This document shows, piece after piece, positions 1 through 11,392 of a stretch of DNA of 64,000 nt. Origin of the DNA: Corynebacterium freneyi (GTDB lineage Bacteria; Actinomycetota; Actinomycetes; Mycobacteriales; Mycobacteriaceae); contig NZ_CP047357.1 in assembly GCF_030408835.1 (NCBI RefSeq), positions 1 to 64,000 of the forward strand, written 5' to 3'. The translations under genes and the position numbers were made by a program. The notes below the pieces were generated by a model. It was given only the letters and a program-made list of their open reading frames with translations, did not search any database and was not told where the DNA came from. Numbering within the stretch: position 1 is the first letter of the stretch; each line of letters begins with the position of its first letter.

Positions 1-1824
1 TTGACCACGCCCAGCCGAGACTTCAACGACACCTGGACCCAGGTCGTCGACATGCTCATTCGCGGCACCGACGTGCGCGACGGAGAGCCGCAGCCGCTGA
101 CCACCCAGCACAAGGCTTTGCTCCGGTCCGTCCAGCCCGTCGGCCAGCTCAACGGGTTCGTGCTGCTGGCGACCGGCTCCGAGATGGTCCAAACGCTGGT
201 CAAGGAGGAATTGTCCGAGCGCATCGAACGCGCGTTGGATGTGATCACCGGGCGTCCCCAGCAAGTCGTTGTGACGATCTCGGAGGACTCGTCGCACGCG
301 GACAAATCGCACGCGGACACATCGCAGGCGGATACCTCGCACGCCGATGCCCCGCATCCCGGGCAGGCGGGACAGATGCCGGCCGGTCGCCCGGCACCGG
401 CCGCGACCGATGGAGACGCCCCGAACCCCCCATACCCGGATGCCAACCGCTCCCGCGGCGTCGACCAGGCCGCCGGCCATGATTCCGGGGCCTGGCGCAC
501 CATCGAGTTCGAACGCGACGCCCGCGACACCGCACAGTTAGGCGATCCCCGTGGATTCACCGGCCAGGCTGCCCATGACCCGCGGTCGCCCCTGATGCCC
601 CAGCAGGACCAGGGCGGGCAGATGCCGGGCACCCCGGGCGCGCCCCACCCCCCGCAAACCCCCCACCCGGGCCAGGCCCCCCAGATGCCGCACGGTGGCG
701 GCGCCCAGACGCAGGGCACGGCCGCGGACCTTTTCGGCCAGAGCAAGTACCACCTCCACGGGATGAAAAACCCCATGTCCCAGCCGGTGGAGGAGCCGAC
801 GCTGAATCCGAAGTACACCTTCGAGACGTTCGTCATCGGCCCGCAGAACCGGTTCGCCGCCGCCGCGGCCGCCGCCGTCGCCGAGCAGCCGGCCCGCGCC
901 TACAATCCGCTGTTCATCTCCGGCGGTTCCGGCTTGGGCAAGACGCACCTGCTCCATGCCATCGGCCACTACGCCACGGCGCTCGACCCGAAGCTGCGGG
1001 TGCGCTACGTGTCGTCGGAGGAGTTCACCAACGACTTCATCAACTCGGTGCGCGACGACGCCCAGGAGAGTTTCAAGCGCCGCTACCGCGACCTGGACAT
1101 TCTCATCGTCGACGACATCCAGTTCCTGGAGGGCAAGGAAGGCACGCAGGAGGAGTTCTTCCACACGTTCAACGCCCTCCACCAGGCCGATCGCCAGATC
1201 GTGCTGTCGTCGGACCGGCCTCCGCGCGAGCTGAAGACGCTGGAGGAGCGCCTGCGCACCCGCTTCGAGTGGGGCCTGACCCCGGATCTGCAGCTGCCGG
1301 ACCTGGAAACCCGGATCGCGATTTTGTCGAAGAAGGCGCAGCTCGACCGCCTCAACGTCCCGCATGACGTGCTGCAGTTCATCGCGGAACACACGGCGTC
1401 GTCGATCCGCGAGCTCGAGGGCCGGCTGCTGCAGGTCACCGCCCAGGCGTCGCTGCTGAAGATGCCGGTGACGTTGGCGCTGGCGGAGGAGATCATCGGC
1501 TCGGACAGCGCCGAGGTGGAGATCACGCCGGACATCATCATTTCGGCGACGGCGGAATTCTACGGCCTCACCGTCGCCGATCTCACGGGCCCGGGGAAGA
1601 CCCGCCCGGTGTCGCATGCGCGGCAGGTGGCGATGTACTTGACCAGGTCGCTCATCGACATTTCGCTGCCGGCCATCGGCAAGGTTTTCGGCAACCGGGA
1701 TCATTCGACGGTGTTGTACGCGCACCGGAAGATCCAGAAGGAGATCGCCGAAAAGCGGGCCACCCAGGACCAGGTCAACGATCTGACCACGCGCATCCGG
1801 GAGCGTTCCCGCACCATCGGCTGA
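1..1824 (+). CDS. dnaA: Chromosomal replication initiator DnaA
   Basis: DnaA binds DnaA boxes at the origin, melts the duplex in its ATP form and loads the helicase. The 607-residue protein uses a TTG start at the first base of the window. Domain I covers about residues 1-90. Domain II is an unusually long Pro/His/Gln/Gly-rich linker (about 95-255). The AAA+ domain III has Walker [10 protein letters not shown] near residue 308 and Walker [10 protein letters not shown] near 367. Domain IV ends with the DnaA signature around [11 protein letters not shown]. It is followed by a 574-bp intergenic region with DnaA-box-like sites and then dnaN, the classic actinobacterial order. Any regulatory region upstream of the gene lies outside the window. 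Confidence 0.98.
   Translation: MTTPSRDFNDTWTQVVDMLIRGTDVRDGEPQPLTTQHKALLRSVQPVGQLNGFVLLATGSEMVQTLVKEELSERIERALDVITGRPQQVVVTISEDSSHADKSHADTSQADTSHADAPHPGQAGQMPAGRPAPAATDGDAPNPPYPDANRSRGVDQAAGHDSGAWRTIEFERDARDTAQLGDPRGFTGQAAHDPRSPLMPQQDQGGQMPGTPGAPHPPQTPHPGQAPQMPHGGGAQTQGTAADLFGQSKYHLHGMKNPMSQPVEEPTLNPKYTFETFVIGPQNRFAAAAAAAVAEQPARAYNPLFISGGSGLGKTHLLHAIGHYATALDPKLRVRYVSSEEFTNDFINSVRDDAQESFKRRYRDLDILIVDDIQFLEGKEGTQEEFFHTFNALHQADRQIVLSSDRPPRELKTLEERLRTRFEWGLTPDLQLPDLETRIAILSKKAQLDRLNVPHDVLQFIAEHTASSIRELEGRLLQVTAQASLLKMPVTLALAEEIIGSDSAEVEITPDIIISATAEFYGLTVADLTGPGKTRPVSHARQVAMYLTRSLIDISLPAIGKVFGNRDHSTVLYAHRKIQKEIAEKRATQDQVNDLTTRIRERSRTIG
292..351 (+). repeat. 15-bp tandem repeat in dnaA domain II
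   Basis: Four in-frame 15-bp units encode S-[HQ]-A-D-x pentapeptides (last residue K, T, T, A). They lie in the disordered linker of DnaA, where length variation should be tolerated. The units differ mostly at the third and fifteenth bases. Confidence 0.8.
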
Positions 1825-1895
1825 TTCGCGTCGGCGGCGTCGCCGGCGTCGGCGGACGGTGCGCGGCATGGGGCGGGCGTCATCGCTTTACGACG

Positions 1896-2170
1896 AAGCT
1901 CGCCTCACTGAAGCTCGCCTATTCCTTACTTAATGCGTGTAATTACGGCTGTGTAATTTAGAGACCCCGATCACACGGATCATGTTGGTAACCAGCGGTT
2001 TTTCGTTCACGGAGGTGTGGATGAACCGCGGTCTTCTGTGGAAGAATCCGCCGGCGGTCGATCCATCCACAGTTCGGGCGATTCATCCACAGGTCCATCA
2101 ACTTTTCGCCCACACTCGGATTTCCGCGCCGACCAGCGGCGGACCGGTCATCCCACAGGATCCACAGCCC
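1896..2170. other. Candidate oriC: dnaA-dnaN intergenic region with DnaA-box-like sites
   Basis: No gene is visible between 1825 and 2398. The region has an AT-rich stretch at about 1919-1965, then boxes close to the consensus TTATCCACA: TCATCCACA on the minus strand at 2016-2024 and on the plus strand at 2083-2091, CCATCCACA at 2063-2071, GATCCACA near 2159-2166, and a weaker one at 2037-2045. In mycobacteria and streptomycetes the origin is in this interval, so oriC function is a reasonable inference. None of these boxes is a perfect consensus match. The dnaN promoter is probably also here (TTAAGGT near 2311-2318). Confidence 0.6.
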
Positions 2171-2398
2171 CTACTACTTCTTCCGACCATCCATCTCAAT
2201 CAACGTCCGAGAAAAAGGGGCCTGTCGACAAACGGCGCGCTCGCCGCCGCGACCGGGCCGCGAATGACAGGAAGTCTCCGGACCGCCGACATCGGCGGCG
2301 GCAAACTGGGTTAAGGTTGTGATTCGAGGAAGCACCGGCGACGGCCGGACCGTCGGCTGCGCCGGCGGATCACAAATCGTGAAACTCATGGAGGGACG

Positions 2399-3589
2399 AT
2401 GGAGCAGACGGACGTGCGTCTCCGCGCAGCCAAGGATGATCTCGCTGACGCGGTGGGGTGGGTCGCACGCAATCTGCCGACGCGTCCGACGCAGCCGATC
2501 CTTCGCGGCATGGTCTTCACCGCCGATGACGATGGTCTGGAGATCGCCGGCTACGACTACGAGGTGTCGACGCAGATCCGCATCGCCGCGGAGATCTCCG
2601 ACACCGGTCGTTTCGCGGTCAACGGCAAGCTCGTCTCGGACATCGTCTCCAAGCTGCCGAACAAGCCGATCGACATGCATTACGACGGCACGCGAGTGCT
2701 GGTCACCTGCGGAAAGTCGCGTTTCGAGCTGCCGGCGATGACGCTGGAGGACTACCCGGCCCTGCCGTCGGTTCCCGCCGCCACCGGCACCATCGACCCG
2801 CAGCTGTTCACCGAGGCCATCGGCCAGGTCGCCGTGGCCGCCGGCAAGGACGAAACCCTGCCGATGCTCACGGGCATCCGCATGGAGACCGAGGGCGACA
2901 CGGTCACCCTGGCCGCCACGGACCGTTTCCGCCTGGCGGTGCGCACCTTCCAGTGGAATCAGATCCCGGAGGGCAACGCGGAGCTGCTCATCCCCGCCAA
3001 GACGCTGGCAGACACGGCGCGTTCCCTGGACTCCGGTTCGAGCGAACCGGTGACCCTGGCGTTCGGCGACGGCTCGGATGGCCGGGCCGTCGGCGCCGAT
3101 GGTCTGCTGGGCATCCTGGCCGACCCGCGTCGCACCACCACGCGTCTGCTCGACGTGGAGTTCCCGAAGTTCCGCCCGTTGCTGCCGAAGCAGCATTCGT
3201 CTTTGGCGTCGGTGCGCATCGATCCGTTGCGCGAGGCGATCCGCCGCGTGTCGCTGGTCGCCGATCGCGGTGCCCAGATCCGCATGGATTTCTCCGAGGG
3301 CCAGGTCGTGCTTTCCGCCCACGGCGACGAGGCCGGTCGCGCCGAGGAAGTCCTCGAGTGCGCGTTCGTCGGTGAGCCGCTGCTCATCGCCTTCAACCCG
3401 GGGTACCTGTCCGACGGCCTGTCGGCGATTCACACCGACCGCGTGGTCATGGGCTTCACGCAGCCGTCGCGTCCCGCGGTGCTCATCCCGGAGCCGGACG
3501 AGCTGCCGGGCGCCGACGAAGACGGCATGTTCCCGACTCCGGAGACGGAATTCACGTACCTGCTCATGCCCGTCCGCCTTCCGGGCTGA
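2399..3589 (+). CDS. dnaN: DNA polymerase III beta subunit (sliding clamp)
   Basis: This protein forms the ring that tethers the replicative polymerase to DNA and docks many repair proteins. The 396-residue length is normal for the family. The three clamp folds are continuous, and the C-terminus ends in the typical [10 protein letters not shown] motif. The ATG is preceded by a GGAGGG ribosome binding site (2391-2396). It lies between dnaA and recF on the same strand, as in other actinobacteria. No anomaly was seen. Confidence 0.97.
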   Translation: MEQTDVRLRAAKDDLADAVGWVARNLPTRPTQPILRGMVFTADDDGLEIAGYDYEVSTQIRIAAEISDTGRFAVNGKLVSDIVSKLPNKPIDMHYDGTRVLVTCGKSRFELPAMTLEDYPALPSVPAATGTIDPQLFTEAIGQVAVAAGKDETLPMLTGIRMETEGDTVTLAATDRFRLAVRTFQWNQIPEGNAELLIPAKTLADTARSLDSGSSEPVTLAFGDGSDGRAVGADGLLGILADPRRTTTRLLDVEFPKFRPLLPKQHSSLASVRIDPLREAIRRVSLVADRGAQIRMDFSEGQVVLSAHGDEAGRAEEVLECAFVGEPLLIAFNPGYLSDGLSAIHTDRVVMGFTQPSRPAVLIPEPDELPGADEDGMFPTPETEFTYLLMPVRLPG

Positions 3590-3641
3590 CCGGCTTTTCC
3601 GGGGCGGAAGGGAAGCGGGGCGACGTCTCCGCGGTGCCGAC

Positions 3642-4832
3642 ATGTATTTGCGTTCGTTGAGCCTGCGCGACTTTCGGTCGTGGCCGGAGCTGAGCCTTGA
3701 GCTGGAGCCGGGCATCACGGTGTTCACCGGGCGCAACGGCTACGGCAAGACGAACATCGTCGAGGCCGTGGGCTACATGTCCACGTTGTCGTCGCATCGC
3801 GTGTCGACGGATGCCCCGCTGGTGCGGTCGGGGGCGGATTCTGCGCGCGTGTCGGCCACCGCCGTCAACGACGGCCGTGAGCTCACCGCCCATCTGCTGA
3901 TCAACCCGCATCGTGCGAATTTGGCGCAGCTCAACCGCACGCGGCTGCGCAGCCCGCGCGAGTTGTTGGGCACGGTGCGGTCGGTGTTTTTCGCGCCGGA
4001 GGATCTGGAGCTGGTCAAGGGCGAGCCGGCCCAGCGGCGCCGCTATCTGGATGATCTCCTCGCCGTCCGTCGTCCGCGGATGGCCGGCGCGCGTCTGGAG
4101 TACGAGCGGATTCTTCGGCAGCGAAACGCCCTGCTCAAGTCGGCCGGTGGCTCGTTGCGTCGCGGGTATTCGTCGTCGGAGGGGCAGGCGGCGTTGGCGA
4201 CGCTGGACACGTGGGATTCGCAGCTGGCCCACGTCGGGGCGATCATCACCGCGGCGCGCATCGGGCTGGTCCGCGATCTGGGTCCCCGGGTCGTGGAGGC
4301 GTATGCGACGCTCGCGCCGTCGTCGCGGCCGGCGACGGTCGAGTACCGCACGAAGTTGCCGGTCGACGATCTTCCCGACGACCCCGAGATCATCGAGGCG
4401 CTGCTGCTCACGGAGCTCGGCGCGCGCCGCAACCGGGAGATCGACCGGGGCATCAGCCTCGTCGGGCCGCATCGGGATGATCTGCAGTTGAATCTCGGCA
4501 ATGATGCGGCGAAGGGGTTCGCCAGTCACGGCGAGACGTGGTCGTTCGCGTTGTCGCTGAGGTTGGCGTCGTATCTCATGCTCCGCGAGGAGGGCCCGGA
4601 TCCGATCCTCGTCCTCGACGACGTTTTCGCCGAGCTCGACCGTCATCGTCGCGAGGCGTTGGTGGACATCGCGAAGCAGGCCGAGCAGGTGCTCATCACG
4701 TCGGCGGTCGGCGAGGAGCTGCCGGAGGGGCTTGCCGACGTCCCGGCGGTGAGCACGCACGTCGTGACGGTGCGGGACACCGATGACGGACGCATTTCGC
4801 TTCTCGACGCCGACGGGGACGCCGATCGATGA
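3642..4832 (+). CDS. recF: DNA replication and repair protein RecF
   Basis: RecF is an ABC/SMC-like ATPase that helps load RecA at gaps. From the ATG at 3642 it is 396 residues long. It begins [14 protein letters not shown], has Walker [10 protein letters not shown] near residue 32, an ABC-signature-containing C-terminal half ([14 protein letters not shown]) and Walker [15 protein letters not shown]. The open frame extends upstream into dnaN, but the conserved N-terminus fixes the start at 3642. Its stop overlaps the next gene by ATGA (4829-4832), indicating translational coupling. Confidence 0.97.
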   Translation: MYLRSLSLRDFRSWPELSLELEPGITVFTGRNGYGKTNIVEAVGYMSTLSSHRVSTDAPLVRSGADSARVSATAVNDGRELTAHLLINPHRANLAQLNRTRLRSPRELLGTVRSVFFAPEDLELVKGEPAQRRRYLDDLLAVRRPRMAGARLEYERILRQRNALLKSAGGSLRRGYSSSEGQAALATLDTWDSQLAHVGAIITAARIGLVRDLGPRVVEAYATLAPSSRPATVEYRTKLPVDDLPDDPEIIEALLLTELGARRNREIDRGISLVGPHRDDLQLNLGNDAAKGFASHGETWSFALSLRLASYLMLREEGPDPILVLDDVFAELDRHRREALVDIAKQAEQVLITSAVGEELPEGLADVPAVSTHVVTVRDTDDGRISLLDADGDADR

Positions 4833-5470
4833 GCGAGGGCGACGCCCCGGATCTGGTCGGGGAGGTTTTCGGGCGGATGCGCGCCACGGCGAAGATGGGC
4901 GGCAAGCACCCGCCGTCGTTGCAGCGGCCGGCCCGGAAGAACTCGGGATTCACGCTGGAAGCGGGGCCAAGGGTGATCAAGCGGGACGATGACGGCGGCA
5001 CCGCCGACACCGCCGGCAACGGCCGCGACCACACCGTCGCCCGCGACCTGGCGGGTACGCGCATTCCCGAACGGCTCCTGTACCGCGACGACATTCGCAT
5101 TCGCCGTCGCCGCGATCGAAGTCCGCTGTCCTTCGGGTCCGTCCTCGCCCGTCAGGCGACCGAACGCGGCTGGCGGCGCAACATCGCCAACGGCATCATC
5201 ATGTCCAAGTGGCCCGAACTTGTCGGCGAGGTCATCGCCGACCACACCGAGGTCGTGGAGTTCAAGGACGGCACGTTGGTCGTCCAGTGCGCTTCGAGTA
5301 CGTGGGCGACGCAGCTGCGGTTGGCGCAATCGCAGATTCTGGCGGCGATCGCCGATGAAGTCGGGGACGGAGTCGTCGAAAAGCTGCAGATCAAGGGGCC
5401 GACGGGGCCGAGTTGGACGAAGGGTCGGCTGCGGGTCAAGGGCCGCGGTCCGCGCGACACGTACGGGTGA
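4829..5470 (+). CDS. DUF721 / DciA-type helicase-loader protein
   Basis: This 213-residue protein has a disordered, basic N-terminal half and a C-terminal DUF721 (DciA) fold from about residue 105, recognisable from the sequence around [18 protein letters not shown] and from [13 protein letters not shown]. DciA proteins associate with replicative helicase DnaB in bacteria lacking DnaC/DnaI, and DciA is the actinobacterial form. The gene overlaps recF by 4 bp and precedes gyrB, its usual place in mycobacteria and corynebacteria. Family assignment is firm. A helicase-loading role for this member is inferred from the family. Confidence 0.9.
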   Translation: MSEGDAPDLVGEVFGRMRATAKMGGKHPPSLQRPARKNSGFTLEAGPRVIKRDDDGGTADTAGNGRDHTVARDLAGTRIPERLLYRDDIRIRRRRDRSPLSFGSVLARQATERGWRRNIANGIIMSKWPELVGEVIADHTEVVEFKDGTLVVQCASSTWATQLRLAQSQILAAIADEVGDGVVEKLQIKGPTGPSWTKGRLRVKGRGPRDTYG

Positions 5471-5519
5471 CGTCGACGTCCGACGCGAATGCGGAGGCGA
5501 AATCGGGGATCACGACGAC

Positions 5520-5538
5520 CCGATTTTGCGAAAATCGG
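5520..5538. terminator. AT-rich hairpin upstream of gyrB
   Basis: Perfect inverted repeat CCGATTTT / AAAATCGG with a 3-nt loop, 50 bp downstream of the DciA-like gene. The stem is weak and no clear T-run follows, so it may be an attenuator or a protein site rather than a terminator. Confidence 0.35.
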
Positions 5539-5592
5539 CGCTGAACGCCCTTTTGGCGCGGCCTGATGCGTGTCCGGTGGGGGACTACGGGG

Positions 5593-7710
<2,118 letters not shown>

Positions 7711-7770
7711 GGCGGGCCTGCTCGGTCGGGCCCGGCGTGTTCAGGCTTTGACCAGCTGCTTTACGACGCC

Positions 7771-7830
7771 GATGGGGCGCCGACAAAGATCTCTGAACGA
7801 GATGATTATCGGCGCCCCATCATTGGTTTT
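7771..7830. terminator. Hairpin downstream of gyrB, between convergent genes
   Basis: A 13-bp perfect inverted repeat, GATGGGGCGCCGA (7771-7783) and its complement (7809-7821), is followed by ATTGGTTTT. It lies in the 200-bp gap between gyrB and the convergent lipase gene and could serve both. The loop of 25 nt is longer than usual. Copies of the GCTTNRCGACG motif flank it at 7758-7768 and 7871-7881. Confidence 0.6.
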
Positions 7831-7910
7831 AGGCCAACTGTTGGTGTACGCCCCTGGATTTCCCGGCGGGCGTCGTCAAGCAACGACCGCCGGGGAGGCG
7901 ACCGCCGCGC

Positions 7911-9332
7911 CTAGGAGGACGACGGAATCGGGATCTCGCCGGAACCGCCCGGGATGTCGATGCCCGAGCACGCGCCGGCGCCCGACGCACCGTTGAACAT
8001 GGCGAGGATGAAGCCGACGCCGAAGGGCGCGCCGCTGATCGCCTGGGCGAAGTGGTTGTAACCCTCGATCTTCGGCAGGATGTCGTCGCGGTAGAAGACC
8101 TCGCCGCCGTTGGCGCACCAGTTGTCCGCCAGATCGCGGGCCTGCTGGTACTCGACGTTGAGGTCATGGCGGCCCGACACGATCATCGTCGGCGCGGCCG
8201 GAACGCCATGGCCGATGAACTGGTCGTTCATGGCCTTCTGACCCTCGGGGATGTCGCCCAGGATCTCGTCGAGGCTCAGACCGCTGTTGGTCCACTGGCT
8301 GGTGCGCTGATGCCCGTACGCCTTGGTGATCTCGTCGGTGCACATGGTGGAAAGGTTCTGCAGCGTCTCCTTGCCGCCCTCGTTCATGTGGCGATCCATG
8401 GCCGGGGCCAGGTTCGGGTACCGCGCGGCCAGTCCGTTGATGGTGAAGCCGATGGCGCCGACGAGGTCGGAACCGTCGATGTTCCTCTGCACCGCGTCGA
8501 GGTCGGCCGGGGGAGCGGAGGCGTAGGCGGCCGCGACATCCAGATCCGGGGCGTAGGAGCTCGCGGCCTCGACCGCGGCGGCCGAGGCGCCGCCGCCCTG
8601 CGAGTGACCGTAGAACGCGACCCGGCCGTTGCCGCCCGACAGATTCCGTGCGGCGCGCGCGCCGTCGAGCATCGCGTGGGCCTGCTCGGCGCGGTTCATG
8701 TACGTGTGGATGCCCGGCGTGCCCATGCCGACGTAGTCCGTGACGAAGACGCGCACGCCCGCGGCGGCGAAAACCCAATCGTAGAGACCCTCGAGGTTGA
8801 CCAGGCGACCGGAGGAGAACGGGTCGGCCTGGTTTTCCAGCGGCCAGTTGCGCGACGGGGCGCACTGATCGCCCTGGCCGACGGTGCCGCGGCCGATGAC
8901 GACGGTCGGGCGCTCGCCGACGCCCGTCCACGGCACCGACGGCTCGACCATGTAGCCGCTGACCGGGACGGCGTTGCCGTGCATGTCGGTGGTCGAGTAC
9001 AGCACCTTCGTCACCGACGACGGCAGCGGGTAGTTCAGCTCCGGAGGCATCGGCGCGGTCGGGGCGGCGGCGGTGCGCAGGATGGTGCCCGGGGCGCCGG
9101 CGGTGACCGTGGAGGTGTCGTAGAACGACTCGTCGATGGCTGGCGACTCGTCGGAGGAGCCGAGGGAACCGGTGCCGCCGGGAACCTCCGGCATTCCCTC
9201 CAGGCCCGGAACCTCGGGCATGTCGGGAAGGTTCGGTGCGGCGGAGGCCGGGGTGAGCAGACCCCCGATCGTCATCGTGCTGGCGAGGACTGCTGCGGCG
9301 GCGCGGCGCCTGATTCGAGAAGGGGATCGCAT
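7911..9332 (-). CDS. Secreted lipase (LIP / secretory lipase family)
   Basis: This is a predicted exported triacylglycerol lipase of about 473 residues. The Sec signal peptide begins MRSPSRIRRRAAAAVLAS and ends at an ASA-A cleavage site. The mature part has the nucleophile elbow GHSQGG and the extended alpha/beta fold typical of PF03583 proteins found in corynebacteria and mycobacteria. An in-frame ATG exists 18 nt upstream (9350), but GATAAT ends 7 nt before the ATG at 9332, suggesting a leaderless message starting there. It is convergent with gyrB and divergent from the hydrolase at 9507. Such lipases liberate host fatty acids in lipid-requiring species. Substrate is not determinable here. 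Confidence 0.88.
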   Translation of the reverse strand: MRSPSRIRRRAAAAVLASTMTIGGLLTPASAAPNLPDMPEVPGLEGMPEVPGGTGSLGSSDESPAIDESFYDTSTVTAGAPGTILRTAAAPTAPMPPELNYPLPSSVTKVLYSTTDMHGNAVPVSGYMVEPSVPWTGVGERPTVVIGRGTVGQGDQCAPSRNWPLENQADPFSSGRLVNLEGLYDWVFAAAGVRVFVTDYVGMGTPGIHTYMNRAEQAHAMLDGARAARNLSGGNGRVAFYGHSQGGGASAAAVEAASSYAPDLDVAAAYASAPPADLDAVQRNIDGSDLVGAIGFTINGLAARYPNLAPAMDRHMNEGGKETLQNLSTMCTDEITKAYGHQRTSQWTNSGLSLDEILGDIPEGQKAMNDQFIGHGVPAAPTMIVSGRHDLNVEYQQARDLADNWCANGGEVFYRDDILPKIEGYNHFAQAISGAPFGVGFILAMFNGASGAGACSGIDIPGGSGEIPIPSSS

Positions 9333-9506
9333 GTTTCGGATTATCGGCATTTGTCACGGGGCGCGAGCACGTTTTGGTGAAAAAATGGTATCCGCCGGTG
9401 AACGGCACGCCCGCGGGGGTGGTGAACCGGCGCGAATCGGTGCGGCAACACCGTTTGCCGGGCTGTTTCGGTGTTCGGGGAACCAAACCGGGATATCGTA
9501 TCGGCC

Positions 9507-10520
9507 GTGAACGAACACGATGAACGGGCCAAGACCGCAGCCGACCCCGAGCGAGGCGCCGCCGACGCCGACGCCGACGCTGACGCCGACGCTGACGCCG
9601 TGGAAGCCGTGACCGAGGATCCTGCCGCGCACGCCGGGGAGCGCACGCGCTACGAGCCCGAGGTGGTCGAGCGCACGCTGTTCGACGGGTCGGTCACGCC
9701 GATGCAGCTGTACCGCCCGAAGGCTGCGCCGAAGGCGATCGTCGTGTTCTTCCCCGGCTTCGGCATGGGGGCCCGTTACTACTGGCCGATGGCGCAGGAA
9801 CTGTGCGATCGCGGGTACGGGGTGCTCGTCTCCGAGCTGCACGGTCAGGGCGAGCAGACCGCCAAGCCCACGCGGCGCAATCAGTGGGGGTACAACGAGC
9901 TGGCCTCGAACGATTTCCCGGAGGCGGTGGCGACGGCGCGCGCCGAGTTCGAGACCTCCGGCGAGCGTCTGCCGGTCTACCTCATGTGCCATTCGATGGG
10001 CGGCCAGATCGGTTCGTTGTACCTGGCGCGCCCGGAGGCCGACGTCGACGGCATGATCACCGTCGGCTCCGGCACCCCGCACCACATTCGCTTCACCGGC
10101 GACGAGCGTCGGCGACTGCGGTTGGGCGGTCCGGTGATGTGGACGGTGTCGAGGCTGCTCGGCTATTGGCCGGCGGGTCCGTGGGATCTGGCGGGCTACG
10201 GGCGCCAGTCCGGCCGGCATGTCCGCGAGTGGGCGATGTTCGCCCGCAACGGTCGGCTGCGTCCGACGACGGCGGACATGGATTACGGGTGCGAGATGCC
10301 GAAGGTCACCACCCCCGTGCTCATGTTGACCTGCGACGGCGACCGGGATTGCACTCCGGAGTCGGCGATGGACCTGGCCTCGCGTCTGCCGAAGGCGGCC
10401 CGTTTCGAGTTCCTCGATCACCGCCTCGGCCACAACCGTTGGGCCCGCGAGCCGGAGGCCGTCGCCGACCGGTTCGAACGGTGGCTCGACGAGCTCGCCT
10501 CCGGGCAGCCCTGGCCTTGA
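9507..10520 (+). CDS. Alpha/beta hydrolase (monoacylglycerol lipase / lysophospholipase-like)
   Basis: The protein is about 337 residues from the GTG at 9507. A hydrophilic N-terminal tail with an Asp-Ala repeat precedes the fold. The core has an oxyanion segment (VVFFPGFGMGARYYW), the nucleophile motif CHSMGGQ, a DxD-containing strand (MLTCDGDRDCTP) and a late His (DHRLGHNRW), in the order expected of Hydrolase_4 proteins. TATCGT ends 7 nt before the GTG, pointing to a leaderless transcript and fixing the start. The frame is open 36 nt further upstream. No signal peptide is present, so it is probably cytoplasmic. Exact substrate unknown. Confidence 0.82.
   Translation: MNEHDERAKTAADPERGAADADADADADADAVEAVTEDPAAHAGERTRYEPEVVERTLFDGSVTPMQLYRPKAAPKAIVVFFPGFGMGARYYWPMAQELCDRGYGVLVSELHGQGEQTAKPTRRNQWGYNELASNDFPEAVATARAEFETSGERLPVYLMCHSMGGQIGSLYLARPEADVDGMITVGSGTPHHIRFTGDERRRLRLGGPVMWTVSRLLGYWPAGPWDLAGYGRQSGRHVREWAMFARNGRLRPTTADMDYGCEMPKVTTPVLMLTCDGDRDCTPESAMDLASRLPKAARFEFLDHRLGHNRWAREPEAVADRFERWLDELASGQPWP
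9561..9596 (+). repeat. Hexanucleotide repeat encoding (Asp-Ala)n
   Basis: Six tandem GC[CT]GAC units in frame near the N-terminus of the hydrolase. They encode a run of alternating Ala and Asp. The length is likely to vary by slippage. Confidence 0.85.
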
Positions 10521-10553
10521 TGTCCGGGTGTTTTGCGTGACGACGGCTCGTCG

Positions 10554-10994
10554 TCAGCGCATCCGCCGTGCCGGGTCGCGCACGCCGGCGATGGCCGCGG
10601 CCCGGTCGAAGGACATGTGGGTGCCCGCCAGCCGTCCGTGCACCAGCACCGCCGTGACGGCGAAGGCGTCGTTGCCGCGATCGAGGGGTTTGAGGCGGCG
10701 AATGGTTTCGGCCTGCGCCCGGGCCCGATCCTCGAGGCGGTCGTCGCCGGGCGGATGACCTCCACCGCGTGCGCCACCGGGTCTTGGTCCGACATCGCCG
10801 AGATCGCGGTGCACGTCGACGGCGCCGATCATTCCGCCGCCTGCGGCACCGGCGGCCGCCAACGCCCACGGCCGCACGATGCGCACGCCGTCGTACTCGG
10901 GCAGCAGTTCGACGAGGACGTCGATGACCGACACCAGATCCTCGGCCGTCAACCCGGCCCCGGTGCCCCCGGGTATGCCGGTTGCCGAACTCAT
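10554..10994 (-). CDS. Putative toxin partner of an RHH antitoxin (weak Fic/Doc resemblance)
   Basis: A 146-residue protein overlaps the upstream antitoxin-like gene by ATGA (10991-10994). The N-terminal third (LTAEDLVSVIDVLVELLPEY, then VRPWALAAAGAA, then VDVHRDLGD) resembles the start of Doc-type proteins. The later PLDRGNDAFAVTAVLV resembles the Fic core, but without the catalytic His and the GNKR Lys/Arg. A central stretch of about 45 nt (near 10745-10790) has poor GC at third codon positions in this frame and good GC3 in the neighbouring frame (MSDQDPVAHAVEVIRPA). That suggests compensating indels or a frameshift. It could be a decayed toxin or an unrelated family; function is not assigned. 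Confidence 0.5.
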   Translation of the reverse strand: MSSATGIPGGTGAGLTAEDLVSVIDVLVELLPEYDGVRIVRPWALAAAGAAGGGMIGAVDVHRDLGDVGPRPGGARGGGHPPGDDRLEDRARAQAETIRRLKPLDRGNDAFAVTAVLVHGRLAGTHMSFDRAAAIAGVRDPARRMR

Positions 10995-11194
10995 GTCGCC
11001 AACCGCCGCAGCACGGCCGCGTGGGATTCGACGGCCTCCGCCGTGAGCATGCGCACCTCGGAATCCCGCACCGCACGGGCCGCGGCCTCGACGATCGCGC
11101 GTTTGGCCGCCTCCTGCTTCGACGTGCCGCGCGTGCCGGCCAACAGGGTCAGGGCCCGATCCTCGGCTTCGCTGAGCCGCAATGTCATCGCCAT
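10991..11194 (-). CDS. Ribbon-helix-helix antitoxin-like protein
   Basis: A 67-residue protein of the CopG/RHH type: an N-terminal beta strand (MAMTLRLSEAED) followed by two helices with TSKQEAAKRAIVEAAARAV. This is the usual form of antitoxins that bind DNA as dimers and neutralise an adjacent toxin. The downstream gene overlaps it by 4 bp. TATTCT ends 6 nt before the ATG, so the message is probably leaderless. A perfect 6-5-6 palindrome lies 33 bp upstream and is a plausible autoregulatory operator. The family call is supported by sequence pattern only. Confidence 0.7.
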   Translation of the reverse strand: MAMTLRLSEAEDRALTLLAGTRGTSKQEAAKRAIVEAAARAVRDSEVRMLTAEAVESHAAVLRRLAT

Positions 11195-11226
11195 GGCGCC
11201 AGAATAATCACGAAAGGGCGCCTATT

Positions 11227-11243
11227 GGTATCACGTTGATACC
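11227..11243. promoter_or_regulatory. Palindromic operator candidate upstream of the RHH gene
   Basis: GGTATC-ACGTT-GATACC is a perfect 6-bp palindrome with a 5-bp spacer. It sits just upstream of the antitoxin promoter region and 150 bp before gyrA. RHH antitoxins commonly bind such sites to repress their own operon. Confidence 0.5.
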
Positions 11244-11305
11244 GGATATGGGCGGAAACGTCGTAAAGCACGCCCTTCACGGGCCGTTGCGGCCATCGGG
11301 GCGCG

Positions 11306-11311
11306 TAAGAT
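11306..11311 (+). promoter_or_regulatory. Putative gyrA promoter -10 element
   Basis: TAAGAT within CGTAAGATGGG, about 80 bp before the gyrA GTG. It matches the context of the putative gyrB -10 element. No convincing -35 is visible. Confidence 0.45.
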
Positions 11312-11392
11312 GGGGGAGTAAAACCCTTGCACCCGCCACGCGCCGCCACCACCGGCGCGACACCCGCGCGGGACAACCCGGAGGTATGACGA

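Noticed and set aside
292..351. CRISPR-like or mini-satellite array
   Set aside because: The repeats are in frame within dnaA, short and without unique spacers.
8052..9380. Long plus-strand open frame of 442 codons opposite the lipase gene
   Set aside because: It is antisense to a lipase with clear signal peptide and motifs, and its translation is Arg/Gly/His-rich with no recognisable domain. High GC keeps such frames open.
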